This document shows, piece after piece, positions 43,576 through 51,811 of a stretch of 64,000 nucleotides of DNA. The notes below the pieces were generated by a model that was given only the letters and a program-made list of their open reading frames with translations, searched no databases and had not been told where the DNA came from. The number at the start of each line of letters is the position of its first letter. Positions within the stretch are counted from its first letter, which is position 1. This DNA comes from Natribaculum luteum (GTDB lineage: Archaea; Halobacteriota; Halobacteria; Halobacteriales; Natrialbaceae). The translations under genes were made by a program, and so were the position numbers. The stretch is taken from the NCBI RefSeq assembly GCF_023008545.1, contig NZ_CP095398.1, forward strand, positions 62,001 to 126,000, read 5' to 3'.

Positions 43576-43902
43576 TTAAAAGTGACTGGCTCGACTCGCT
43601 GCAGCCCACGGATCGGGTGGCGCATTCGCCGGTATCCGGCCGGTCCAGGCACGGTCCCCGCGCACGCGCCCGGCGAACGGCCACCGCTTGTCGTTCCAGG
43701 TCTCTTCGTCCGTCGCCGTGGCGGCAGCCGCCCGCTCGCAGTCGTGCAGGTGAGCCCCGATGGCTGCGACGATGGCAGCGACCTCCTCGTCCGTCGCGGT
43801 GTCGGGCACGTCGAGTGTCACGTCCGCAGAAAGGGTGTCATCGTCGAGTTCGGGTGCTGGTAGCTTGTCGTCACCGGGTGTGGAGAGTTCTTTGGAAGCC
43901 AT
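43576..43902 (-). CDS. acyl-CoA carboxylase small (epsilon/PccX-like) subunit
   Basis: The protein is 108 residues. An N-terminal region is rich in Asp and has [17 protein letters not shown] helix follows ([24 protein letters not shown]), and the C-terminus has [15 protein letters not shown] and [20 protein letters not shown]. The helix plus Trp/Pro tail fits the small third subunit found with haloarchaeal acetyl/propionyl-CoA carboxylases. It is probably a stabilising subunit of a carboxylase whose catalytic alpha subunit lies elsewhere, since the adjacent biotin carboxylase gene is only a fragment. The start at 43902 drops an upstream basic extension that lacks conservation. Confidence 0.72.
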   Translation of the reverse strand: MASKELSTPGDDKLPAPELDDDTLSADVTLDVPDTATDEEVAAIVAAIGAHLHDCERAAAATATDEETWNDKRWPFAGRVRGDRAWTGRIPANAPPDPWAAASRASHF

Positions 43903-44098
43903 TGGTATGGGGTAGTATCGTGTTTCTCGTCGCACTCGTCTCGGTTGACTCGTGCTCGGTTCGCGGTTTCCACCGAAACCTTTCTGATTGTTCCTGTTAA
44001 ATCTCTCGATCGGATCCCACGTTAGTTTTTCGGAACGCGCAACGCTGGCGACCGAAAGGGAGACCGTCCACACCCCCGACCGAAACGACGACAGATGA

Positions 44099-44278
44099 TC
44101 AAGCGAATTCGGCGAGCTGCACCGACTGTGTCGTTTCGATCCACGCGAGCGGATTTTCCGAGTCGTAGATCACGACACGTTTGTCCGTCGTGTACGACTC
44201 GACCGTCCCGTCCGTTCTTGAGGTATCGTGCTCACTTTTGTCGCCAGATTGATCACTACCGTCACCGGAGTCGGACAT
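44099..44278 (-). CDS. short haloarchaeal protein of unknown function (59 residues)
   Basis: The N-terminal half is a Ser/Asp/Gly-rich disordered stretch. The conserved part is [27 protein letters not shown], a pattern I recall from a family of short uncharacterised haloarchaeal proteins. It is divergent from the enoyl-CoA hydratase gene. No role can be assigned. Confidence 0.65.
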   Translation of the reverse strand: MSDSGDGSDQSGDKSEHDTSRTDGTVESYTTDKRVVIYDSENPLAWIETTQSVQLAEFA

Positions 44279-44405
44279 CTCATTCACCACGGAATACGAT
44301 ATGGGCCGCCACGTTATAATTCTGCCGCGGCCGATGTATCGACGGCGACGGCAGTCAAACTGACGGGGGGGTTTATACTGACAGACGTCCGACTCTTACC
44401 CGCTC

Positions 44406-45176
44406 ATGACGGAGCACGTCATCTACGAACAGGAGGGCGATGTGAGTACCGTTCAACTGAACCGACCCGACAAACTGAATTCACTCTCACTCGAGATGTG
44501 GGACGCGATTCCCGCGTACATTCGGCGGGCGCGCCGAGACGGTGCACGTGCGGTCGTCCTCACCGGAACGGGACGAGCCTTCTGTGCTGGCGACGACATC
44601 GGTACGCTCGACGAGATCGAATCCGAGTGGGACGTCCGCGAGTTGACCGAGACGGCCTTCGAATGCTTCCGAACGATCGAACGGGCACCGATCCCGGTGA
44701 TCGGCATGGCGAACGGATCGGCGTACGGTGGCGGATTCGAGCTCCTGCTCTCCTGTGACATGACGGTCGTTCCGGAGGACGCTACGTTCGCGCTCCCGGA
44801 GGTGCAGATCGGTGCGTATCCGTTCTACGCGACCAAGCGTCTCGCACGTCTCATCGGAAAGCAACGCGCGATGGAGCTGTCTATCGCCGGCCGGGAGATC
44901 TCCGGAACGATGGCCGCCGACTGGGGAGTGTTCGCCCGTGCGGTTCCCGAAGACGAGGTGAGCGACACGGTCGACGAGTTGCTCGACGGCGTCCACGACG
45001 GATCTCCCGGCGCGATCGACGTCACGAAATCGTGGCTGAACGCGAGTCTGCGGTTCCCCGGTGAAGACGACGCCATGCGAAGCGGGTTCGGCTACCTCTA
45101 TGCGGGTCCGGACGCACACGAAGGCGCATCTGCGTTCGTCGAGAACCGAGACCCGGAGTACACCGGAGCGGAATGA
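44406..45176 (+). CDS. enoyl-CoA hydratase/isomerase family protein
   Basis: This 256-residue crotonase-fold enzyme has the oxyanion-hole motifs GRAFCAGDDIG (residues about 57-67) and NGSAYGGGFELLLSCD. The catalytic-type Glu is visible in GGGFELL and another in ALPEVQIGAYPFYA. It hydrates or isomerises enoyl-CoA substrates. Its stop codon overlaps the ATG of the downstream broken gene (ATGA), so they formed an operon. A beta-oxidation or 3-hydroxyacyl-CoA role is likely; substrate unknown. Confidence 0.9.
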   Translation: MTEHVIYEQEGDVSTVQLNRPDKLNSLSLEMWDAIPAYIRRARRDGARAVVLTGTGRAFCAGDDIGTLDEIESEWDVRELTETAFECFRTIERAPIPVIGMANGSAYGGGFELLLSCDMTVVPEDATFALPEVQIGAYPFYATKRLARLIGKQRAMELSIAGREISGTMAADWGVFARAVPEDEVSDTVDELLDGVHDGSPGAIDVTKSWLNASLRFPGEDDAMRSGFGYLYAGPDAHEGASAFVENRDPEYTGAE

Positions 45177-45600
45177 CGTCCTCGCCCGCCATCGTCGACC
45201 CTTCGAATCGTTACCAGGGGGTCGTCGAGTCACCAGGTCGACGGCGGGCGCACACACGATCCTCTCCGACGACGAGGAGATCCGTGTCACCGGTGCGGAC
45301 CAGCCCGCCCCCGTCGTGCGCACGAGCTACGACGACGAGTACTTCCCTGCGATTGCCGACAAGCTCGGCTGGGGAATCCGCGACGCCGACGGTGGTCCGG
45401 CCAACCTGTGCTTGTCCCACACTGTGGCGGGCAAACACGGTGACCTCCACGACCGAGCCCTCAAAGTTGCAAACGAAGCCGCCAGAAACGCCGGCGAACC
45501 GTTGCGGGAGCTTCACGGAGCGGTCGAATCGATCACGCACGAGAGCGACAAATCCGACGTCGATTTGTACGTCGCGATCCGACGGAACCGTCCACGGCCG
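45173..45600 (+). pseudogene. frameshifted and 3'-truncated gene of unknown family
   Basis: From the ATG overlapping the enoyl-CoA hydratase stop, the first 20 codons read SPAIVDPSNRYQGVVE. The good coding signal then moves to another frame (AHTILSDDEEIRVTGADQPA, YFPAIADKLGWGIRDADGG, LKVANEAARNAGEPLRELHG). That second part has G/C-rich third codon positions and haloarchaeal composition, but no usable start of its own. It ends where the convergent acetyltransferase gene begins. I do not recognise the family. Confidence 0.55.
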
Positions 45601-46326
45601 TCAAAGCTCGTATGCCATCATCACCTCGTCGAGGTACTCGTCGGCCAGTTTGTAGTGATCTTCGCGGACGGCTTCGACTCTCCAGCCGCGCTGTTCGAGG
45701 AACGATCTCGCGTCCTCGTTGCTCGATGGAACGCTGCTGTAGACTTTCTCGTAGCCGTTGTCGGCTGCCCACTCGAGGCTACACGAGAGAAGCCGCGAGC
45801 CGATTCCGTGGTCGCGATACTCCTCGAGGACGCCGACGGTGAGTTCGGCGACGTGATCCCGTTTGTCCACGTTGGATGCGTCGATGTGGGCCCAACCCAC
45901 CACCTCGCCCTGAACCGTCGCGACGAAGAACACTCGCAACTCGAGTTCGTTGGTCCAGAGCAAGGCGTCGCGAAAGACAATCTCGGCTGTGACGCTCTCC
46001 GCAACGACGCAATCGGCCTCATCGGTCACGCGCCGAATCGCACCGAGGATACCGGACCGGTCTTCTCGTCCGGCCAGTCGGATGTCGAACTCGAGCCGAT
46101 CGCTGCCAAACTCATCTCGGACGCCGTCGTCGATCGACACGCGTAACTTCTCGCCGTCGGTTTCGATGTGGCCATCGCCTCGAAGGATCGCGACGTGGTG
46201 GCGAAATCCGCGCGGATCGATCCCCAGTTGCGTTCGGACCTCTTCTCTGTTCGTCTCTCCCCGCCGTTTGACACAGTCGTAGATTCGTCTTCGATCGTCG
46301 TGGGTAAACTCGAGGCGTCCTTTCAT
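45601..46326 (-). CDS. winged-helix/GNAT acetyltransferase fusion
   Basis: The protein is 241 residues. Residues about 5-70 form a winged helix-turn-helix (FTHDDRRRIYDCVKRRGETNREEVRTQL, then GFRHHVAILRGDGHIETDGEKL). Residues about 90-240 form a GNAT domain with VAELTVGVLEEYRDHGIGSRLL as the acetyl-CoA loop and SSNEDARSFLEQRGWRVEAV near the end. This suggests a regulator that acetylates or senses acetyl-CoA. The ATG at 46326 is preferred; the first five residues of a longer version are not conserved. It faces the broken gene and lies upstream of the IS66 element. Confidence 0.82.
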   Translation of the reverse strand: MKGRLEFTHDDRRRIYDCVKRRGETNREEVRTQLGIDPRGFRHHVAILRGDGHIETDGEKLRVSIDDGVRDEFGSDRLEFDIRLAGREDRSGILGAIRRVTDEADCVVAESVTAEIVFRDALLWTNELELRVFFVATVQGEVVGWAHIDASNVDKRDHVAELTVGVLEEYRDHGIGSRLLSCSLEWAADNGYEKVYSSVPSSNEDARSFLEQRGWRVEAVREDHYKLADEYLDEVMMAYEL

Positions 46327-46448
46327 GTCATATGGTACCATACCCGTCGTTGAACTATTAAATACTTGTGTTCAGCATTTCGCGTCGATGGAGTCCGCTC
46401 GAGAACTCGTTTGGCAAACGCCGCCCCCGTTTCCGTACTGTCCCCTAC

Positions 46449-48024
46449 GTAGTTGGATAGCGATTTGCCGTCAGACCGATTTCGTAGCAGTCTCATGAAT
46501 GGTCTCTCAATGGTGAATCAAGTGTGTCGCTGGGGGTTAGCGGATCGCTGGAATCGATAGATTCCACGATCCGCACCGAGAACAGTACGCATCTCCGCCA
46601 GCAACTCGTCGTCAAAGAGCTTGAGAACCGACTTCTTCGTCGTCAGATCACTGCAAAACAACAGCAGATCGAACAACTTGAGGCTCGCCTCAAGCGGTAC
46701 GAAAACCCAAACACACCTCCCAGTAAGCAGGGTGGCGTGGCTGGATCACCTGGCAACGATGACAGCGACGAGGAAGAGAACGAAGACCAAGGGGACGACG
46801 CTGGCGGCGACGCTGACGCCGCCAGCGGCTCCTCTCCAGGACGTGACGAAGGTCACGAAGGAACAACTCGACCGCCTCCGGAACCAGAGGAGACTATTCG
46901 AGTCGATCAGGGATATTGCCCAGACTGTGAGCAAATCCTCTCTAACCCGGACAGCTACATCTCACGGACGATTATCGACATACCTCTCCCTATTCCAACC
47001 ACTGTCGTCGAGTACGAACTCGGCAAACACCGCTGTTCCTGTGGAAACGAAGTCGTTGCTGAACATCCAGACTGCCCGGAAACCGGGCGGTTTGGGCCAA
47101 ATATCATGGCCCAAACCGCCCTCGGTAGGTTCCATCAGCGACTTCCAAACCGTAAACAGGCGGAGCTGTTTGACTGGGAACTCGATACACCCATCTCTCA
47201 TCGGACGATCTACAACCTGACCAAGCGGGTCGCAGACCGGCTGCGACCCGCGTATGACGATGTCAAAGCCCGTATTCAGGAAAGTGACGTCGTCTACTGC
47301 GATGAAACGGGATTTCCTGTTGACGGAGAGCAACACTGGGCGTGGACGTTCGTTACTGACGAAGAAGTGCTGTTCTGGGTTGATGAGAGTCGTGGAAGTC
47401 AGGTGTTAGAGGACGTCCTCGGCGAGGACTTCGCCGAGGACTCAACGCTCAGCTGTGACGGTTGGTCAGCGTATCCGAGCTATCACACGAAGCTCCAGCG
47501 GTGCTGGGCACATCTGTTGCGGGAGGCGGAGTACGTTGCTGAACGGTACGAGGAAGCAGAGAGGTTGTCTGAGGAGTTACACGCTCTCCATGACGATTTA
47601 ACGGCGTTCGACGAGGAGGATCCGTCCGCCTCCGCCCGCGAGCAAAAGCGGGCGGAGGCGTCGTTACATCTGGAAGGCCTGATCAGGGAAGACTACGAGG
47701 CACAGGAGGTCAAGAAGCTGATCGAGAAGATCAGGAACGGGTTAGGGCACTGGCTGACGTTCGTTACAGAGCCAGACGTCGATTCGACGAATAATCGCGC
47801 AGAGCGCGCTCTGCGCGAGCAAGTTGTGCTGCGGAAGATGTTCCGGACCCTCCGCTCAGCCGAAGGGGTCCAGATTCACGAGACGATTACGACCATGTTA
47901 GCCACGTGGAAACGACGAGGACTTGATCCGCCTGAACAGCTCCAGTCCATCCTCGGTGGGCAAGAACTCAGATTAGGATGAGAGGCATCACTGGCCGGTG
48001 AATCCTGGTCACGCTATCCAACTA
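46449..48024 (+). mobile_element. IS66 family insertion sequence, complete
   Basis: This 1576-bp element is bounded by the inverted repeat GTAGTTGGATAGCG (46449-46462) and CGCTATCCAACTAC (48011-48024). A perfect 8-bp target duplication TCCCCTAC lies at 46441-46448 and 48025-48032. Eight-base duplications are typical for IS66. The single gene is a transposase. It has inserted about 50 bp upstream of the universal stress protein gene, probably within its promoter region. Confidence 0.95.
46524..47981 (+). CDS. IS66 family transposase
   Basis: The protein is 485 residues. An N-terminal leucine-zipper-like coiled coil (residues about 20-60, RQQLVVKELENRLLRRQITAKQQQ) is followed by an acidic low-complexity linker and a zinc-binding segment (CPDC, CSCGNE). 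A DDE-type catalytic domain follows, with VVYCDETGFPVDGEQ, LSCDGWSAYPSYH and a final acidic motif TNNRAERALREQVVLRK. The initiation codon is GTG at 46524 in the best frame. The usual accessory IS66 genes (tnpB/tnpC small proteins) are absent, as in single-gene IS66 elements of haloarchaea. Confidence 0.93.
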   Translation: MSLGVSGSLESIDSTIRTENSTHLRQQLVVKELENRLLRRQITAKQQQIEQLEARLKRYENPNTPPSKQGGVAGSPGNDDSDEEENEDQGDDAGGDADAASGSSPGRDEGHEGTTRPPPEPEETIRVDQGYCPDCEQILSNPDSYISRTIIDIPLPIPTTVVEYELGKHRCSCGNEVVAEHPDCPETGRFGPNIMAQTALGRFHQRLPNRKQAELFDWELDTPISHRTIYNLTKRVADRLRPAYDDVKARIQESDVVYCDETGFPVDGEQHWAWTFVTDEEVLFWVDESRGSQVLEDVLGEDFAEDSTLSCDGWSAYPSYHTKLQRCWAHLLREAEYVAERYEEAERLSEELHALHDDLTAFDEEDPSASAREQKRAEASLHLEGLIREDYEAQEVKKLIEKIRNGLGHWLTFVTEPDVDSTNNRAERALREQVVLRKMFRTLRSAEGVQIHETITTMLATWKRRGLDPPEQLQSILGGQELRLG

Positions 48025-48073
48025 CTCCCCTACCGGCCGAAAACTGATATACCGTCGTTTCGTTTGTTTCGGT

Positions 48074-48511
48074 ATGCCGTTACTGGTACCATTCGATGGA
48101 TCGACGCTATCGCAAGCGGCACTCGAGCGTGCAGTCGAGTTCGGCGAGTGTCTCGATCGGAACGTCGTCGTCCTGGCGGTCGTTCCAGAAGACGAACGAT
48201 ATCTCGAAGATCGGTGGGGTGAAACCGATCCGGAGCTAGTCGTCGAGCGACTTCGAAGTCGTGCCCACGAACTCGTTCCAGAGGCGACCTTTCGGGTAGA
48301 ACGGCCGACCGATCCCGAAGACGAGCCCTACGCCGACGCGACGATAAACGTCGTACGTGCGATCCGTGAAGTCGCTGGCGACATCGATGCCGACGTCGTG
48401 TTCGTCGGAAGCGAGAACGCCGGCCGCGTCTCGACGCCGGTCACGAGCGTCGGCGCGCCGGTGTCGGAAGATCCTCGATACGACGTTCACATCGTCCGCC
48501 ACGCGGATTGA
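48074..48511 (+). CDS. universal stress protein family (UspA-like)
   Basis: This 145-residue protein begins MPLLVPFDGSTLSQAALERAVEFG, the standard Usp opening. The C-terminal part has DVVFVGSENAGRVSTPVTSV, where the family's nucleotide-binding G-rich loop lies but with fewer glycines than ATP-binding members. Usp proteins respond to stress and starvation; the partner is unknown. Its TGA stop lies inside a solo IS200/IS605-type hairpin repeat, and an IS66 element sits just upstream. Confidence 0.88.
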   Translation: MPLLVPFDGSTLSQAALERAVEFGECLDRNVVVLAVVPEDERYLEDRWGETDPELVVERLRSRAHELVPEATFRVERPTDPEDEPYADATINVVRAIREVAGDIDADVVFVGSENAGRVSTPVTSVGAPVSEDPRYDVHIVRHAD

Positions 48512-48546
48512 CATCCACTCACGACTGAAGTCGTGGGCGTTCTCCT
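48508..48546 (-). repeat. solo IS200/IS605-type right-end hairpin, copy 1
   Basis: On the minus strand it reads GGAGAACGCCCACGACTTCA, then GTCGTGAGTGGATGTCAA. The stem ACGACTT-CA-GTCGT and the terminal GGATGTCAA are the known pattern of TnpB-element right ends. No tnpB is attached. The usp stop codon lies within it. Confidence 0.65.
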
Positions 48547-48558
48547 TGACCCCGTGTA

Positions 48559-48670
48559 ATACTACTGGACAACAGTCAGTGAATACTCGATCGCGTCTCG
48601 ACGGCTGTCGTCGCTGACGACAGCGTCTCGAGTGCGATCGATGGCTGAACCGTTTTGTCCAGCAGTATAC
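48559..48670. mobile_element. 112-bp palindromic MITE-like element
   Basis: Ends are AATACTACTGGACAA (48559-48573) and TTGTCCAGCAGTATA (48655-48669). Between them two arms pair around GACGGCTGTCGTC-GCTGACGACAGCG. The terminal repeats resemble those of small nonautonomous haloarchaeal IS derivatives. Confidence 0.65.
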
Positions 48671-48898
48671 GTTCTCCATCGTGAAAATATAATAACCATC
48701 TGTGAGTTTATTATCTCTGTATCCGATTCAACTCCCAATATCTATCTCTTTTAGACACTACTAAATTTACTGAGTGTTATAGCAACCACTGAACGTCATT
48801 GTACACTTCCTCGCGATACAGCGGCCGCGATCGGCGATACATCGTCGATTCTGATCACTTCGATGTGAGGTGTGTGTGTGAATCGGTTGACTGGAGGC

Positions 48899-48937
48899 TT
48901 GACATCCTCCACACGACTGAAGCCGTGGGCGTTCTCC
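48899..48937 (-). repeat. solo IS200/IS605-type right-end hairpin, copy 2
   Basis: On the plus strand it reads TTGACATCCTCCACACGACT, then GAAGCCGTGGGCGTTCTCC. Same motif as copy 1 with changes in both stem arms. No transposase attached. Confidence 0.65.
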
Positions 48938-49282
48938 TGTAGTTCGTGTAAGCCGCTATCGATTGCGACTGGACGATTTGCGTCATACGAACCCGCTAGA
49001 GACGAGCTAGCTCAGGATGCTCCACTCGGATTGATACGGAACGACGCTGCCCGAACGACACGTAGCTCTCGGAGATCGTTCATATCTTGCGAACGCGTAT
49101 TGCTCGTCGACGAGTCGCCGAACGACGCTCGTCAACGGCAGCAATTCCAACCTATTATAAATATATTCGAACTGGATTGTTAGACGATTTCTCAACAAGC
49201 AAAGTTATTCACTATCCTAACTAGAAAACTAATTACTAGTTTAACAGTGTCGAGTAGAGTTCCACGGATCACCCGACCTGTG

Positions 49283-49396
49283 TTGACATCCATCCAGACT
49301 GATAATGATGGCTGTGACTGGGTACCGACGCAACCGCACGACGGTTCGCGGTTGCGGCGGTACAGACTCACAGCTATCGTTATGAAGTCGTGGGAG
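49283..49396 (-). repeat. solo IS200/IS605-type right-end hairpin, copy 3, split by the 80-bp element
   Basis: TTGACATCCATCCAGACTGA (49283-49302) and GAAGTCGTGGGAGT (49384-49397) are the two halves of the same motif. The 80-bp palindromic element lies exactly between them with TGA duplicated. Confidence 0.7.
49303..49382 (+). mobile_element. 80-bp palindromic MITE-like element, copy 3
   Basis: Starts TAATGATGGCTGTGACTGGG and ends CTCACAGCTATCGTTA. Bounded by TGA at 49300-49302 and 49383-49385. The insertion site can be reconstructed because removing the element plus one TGA restores an intact IS200/IS605-type hairpin. Confidence 0.88.
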
Positions 49397-50407
49397 TAGT
49401 CACTCGAGCACGGTGGTCGCGACTCGTCACGTACCGCGTGTCTGGCGTAGCACGTGTGACTGCGGTCACAGTCACAGTACTCGAGGACGTGTCAGGTCGT
49501 GACCTCGTATCCTGCGTCCTGGACGGTACTGACGAGAGAACTCGCTCTATCGAGCTACGTTCTCCCGAGGCGGTTCACTTCAGACACCTGCTCGGAGTCC
49601 GAGACCAATCCTCGACTCAGCGTCACAGTCCCTGCCATCAGGGCAAGTCAACTGCCCCGCGCACGGTGGCGCGGGGCTTGTCAGTGACCTTCGCAACGTA
49701 GTTTGCAAAACGTTCGTGTGTCCGTCATGCACGACCTCAATTCAGTTATAGGGAAACAGGGTCATATATCACGTATGCATGGGGGGATAGGGGCGAGCAG
49801 ATCCAGACGCGTTTCCACTCGAGCGCGAGCACAGTTTCGACGTGATTCGCCTGTAGTGGCGCGGAAATCGACGAATGCGCACTGACAGTCGATTCAGTCC
49901 ACAACGGCAGTTCGACGAGGTCGTAGCGGCGATGCTAGTCGTCGGCAAGGTGATCACCCGACCGTTCGTTCGAACTGTCCTCACGTCGTTCGAAGCCGTT
50001 GCACTCCTCGATACCGACGTCGGTCGACACCTAGCGTCGTCCATCGATGCCCTCCACGGCTCTCGCCAGCAGCGCGAGCAGGACGTGACCAGAGTTGTTC
50101 CGTCCGGTGGCTCCCTCCAAAACGCGCTTGGGCGTCGGTTGGTTCCTGACGACCGTTATCGACCGAATGGAATACGACGTGTCCTGACTGATAATCACGT
50201 CTTTCGTCGAGTGCACTTCCACGTCTGGGCCACAGAGACCGCCGTCAAAATCATGTTGATATCGACGTTTCGTACTCGTATCCTCTGAGAACCTGCAATT
50301 TACTTCTAATATAATTTATACTATTGATATTAATACACGTAACAATATATCCCTTTTACGGATGACACACTCGAGGGACTAGCCGTCCCCAGGGGGACTG
50401 AGAGACG

Positions 50408-50839
50408 ATGAGAAAATACGACGATAGCAACTCACGCCGCGAATTCATACAGAAAGGGGGCCTCACAGCGAGTGCACTCGCACTCGGGGTCACGGCCACA
50501 GGTACCGCGACTGCACAGCAAAACGAGCGTGCGCTGGTATTCTCGTACAACTACCTTCCAGAAGCGGACTTTACCGTCGTCGGTCGGCTCAGGAAGAGTC
50601 TCACTGTCGACTTGCTCGAGGTCGACGGAGAAATGGTCGACGAAATCTCCCAGCCCGACGAGTGGAACGGTCACGTCATCCGATACGACGTGGATGGCGG
50701 ATCGGATGCAGCGGGCATCACTACCTTCCTATTCTTGCAGAATCAGACCTTAGACAGCGGTGATACTGCATCGACTTCCGCCGATGCATCGATGTTCAGT
50801 TCGGAGCTGAATCTTCTCAATACGTCGATCGACGAGTGA
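50408..50839 (+). CDS. small Tat-exported protein of unknown function
   Basis: The protein is 143 residues. The N-terminus NSRREFIQKGGLTASALALGVTATG is a twin-arginine signal peptide. After cleavage at about TATAQQ, the mature part is a short acidic beta-rich protein (ADFTVVGRLRKSLTVDLLE, WNGHVIRYDVDGG, GITTFLFLQN). No Cys, no lipobox. It is probably a soluble secreted protein. It is convergent with the next gene, with only 10 bp between stop codons. Confidence 0.75.
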   Translation: MRKYDDSNSRREFIQKGGLTASALALGVTATGTATAQQNERALVFSYNYLPEADFTVVGRLRKSLTVDLLEVDGEMVDEISQPDEWNGHVIRYDVDGGSDAAGITTFLFLQNQTLDSGDTASTSADASMFSSELNLLNTSIDE

Positions 50840-50849
50840 ACTACACTAC

Positions 50850-51335
50850 CTACAGGAGATTGAGCGGGTTCAGCATGTCGACGAACTCGAGGACGCTATC
50901 TTGCGTGTACTTGATGACGTCGACGATGAGGTACTCGGTCTCGACGATGAGTTCCTCGGTATAGAGGATCCGGTCAGCCATCTCGCCGATGCGATCTGCC
51001 ATCTCGCCGATCTGGTCTTCGGTGTAGAGAACACCGTCGAGGCTTTCGAGGTACAGCACTTCGCCGGTCTCGGCGAGCACCATGACGACCTCGTCGATCT
51101 GACAGCAGCCGTTCGGCTCCTGGAACAGGTAGAAGGTACTCCCGTCCGGGAGCGGTGCGTAGATGAACGATTCGCCCAAGTACGTCTCGGCGTACGAGAA
51201 CGTCGTTCCCGGTTCGAGTTCGAGTTCGTAGGAGTCGTCCGTGGTCTCGGCGCTGGCGGTGTTCGTGGCGGCGACGGCGGCTCCACCAGCGACGGCGGCG
51301 GTACCGAGTTTCGAGAGCAGCGTTCTGCGATTCAT
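50850..51335 (-). CDS. small secreted protein with a heptad duplication
   Basis: This 161-residue protein has a signal peptide (NRRTLLSKLGTAAVAGGAAVAATNTASA; RR-type). The mature domain begins with YELELEPGTTFSYAE and contains a Cys pair (NGCCQID). Its C-terminal third is amphipathic and carries a tandem copy of IGEMADR encoded by a 21-bp duplication, followed by ILYTEELIVETEYLIVD. Function unknown; a helical membrane- or partner-binding tail is possible. It is convergent with the other secreted-protein gene. Confidence 0.72.
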   Translation of the reverse strand: MNRRTLLSKLGTAAVAGGAAVAATNTASAETTDDSYELELEPGTTFSYAETYLGESFIYAPLPDGSTFYLFQEPNGCCQIDEVVMVLAETGEVLYLESLDGVLYTEDQIGEMADRIGEMADRILYTEELIVETEYLIVDVIKYTQDSVLEFVDMLNPLNLL

Positions 51336-51811
51336 AGTGAGTTATCCTGCCCAAGTGACTGCCATAGTATTGGGCTGTATTGTAGTAAATGCGCAATATG
51401 TGTTTAAGACTGTCGATTCACCGTTTCGAGGCCAGTTGTGTACATTATCGCCGGTATTCCAGTGGCCCGATTCTTTTGAATCGCATCCTGATCGCTGTAT
51501 GGCCGATAATTTCGCGTGTGTGAGACGTGCGTTCGTCGTCTCTACTCGCCATTCGTCCCAATCTAAAACCACACGTCTCGGGGCCACAATCAGTTTCACC
51601 GACCTATTGTTTTGTGAAGTATTTACAATATTGTACGTCTCGAGGATTCGTGATGGCCGATGACCCGCACAGTTTTCCACTCGAGTATTCTCGTCCGCCC
51701 TGCATCTTGGCCTGGTTCACGGCGAACTACAGCGAGACACGGAAACGCTCGTTGCGCTTTTTATGATCACCAGTCAAACTCCGTAGCCGATACTGGAGCG
51801 TATCGTCTGTA
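51336..51811. other. intergenic region without a supported gene
   Basis: About 475 bp between the secreted-protein start and the aldo/keto reductase stop. Lower GC in 51360-51420 and 51595-51650 suggests promoter or decayed sequence. Nothing else is seen. Confidence 0.45.

Larger units (their letters stand above)
48512..50407. other. long gene-free region of mobile-element remnants
   Basis: About 1.9 kb without a supported gene. Holds three IS200/IS605-type end hairpins (48508, 48899, 49283), a 112-bp palindromic element (48559), a copy of the 80-bp element (49303) and a perfect CCCCGCGC-ACGGTG-GCGCGGGG hairpin at 49655-49676. The frame 49875-50288 has no recognisable family. A/T-rich segments near 48680-48790 and 49140-49260 look like former intergenic DNA. 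Confidence 0.5.

Noticed and set aside
49875-50288. 137-codon plus-strand frame in the mobile-element zone
   Set aside because: No family resemblance, no promoter at suitable distance, and an uneven codon pattern.
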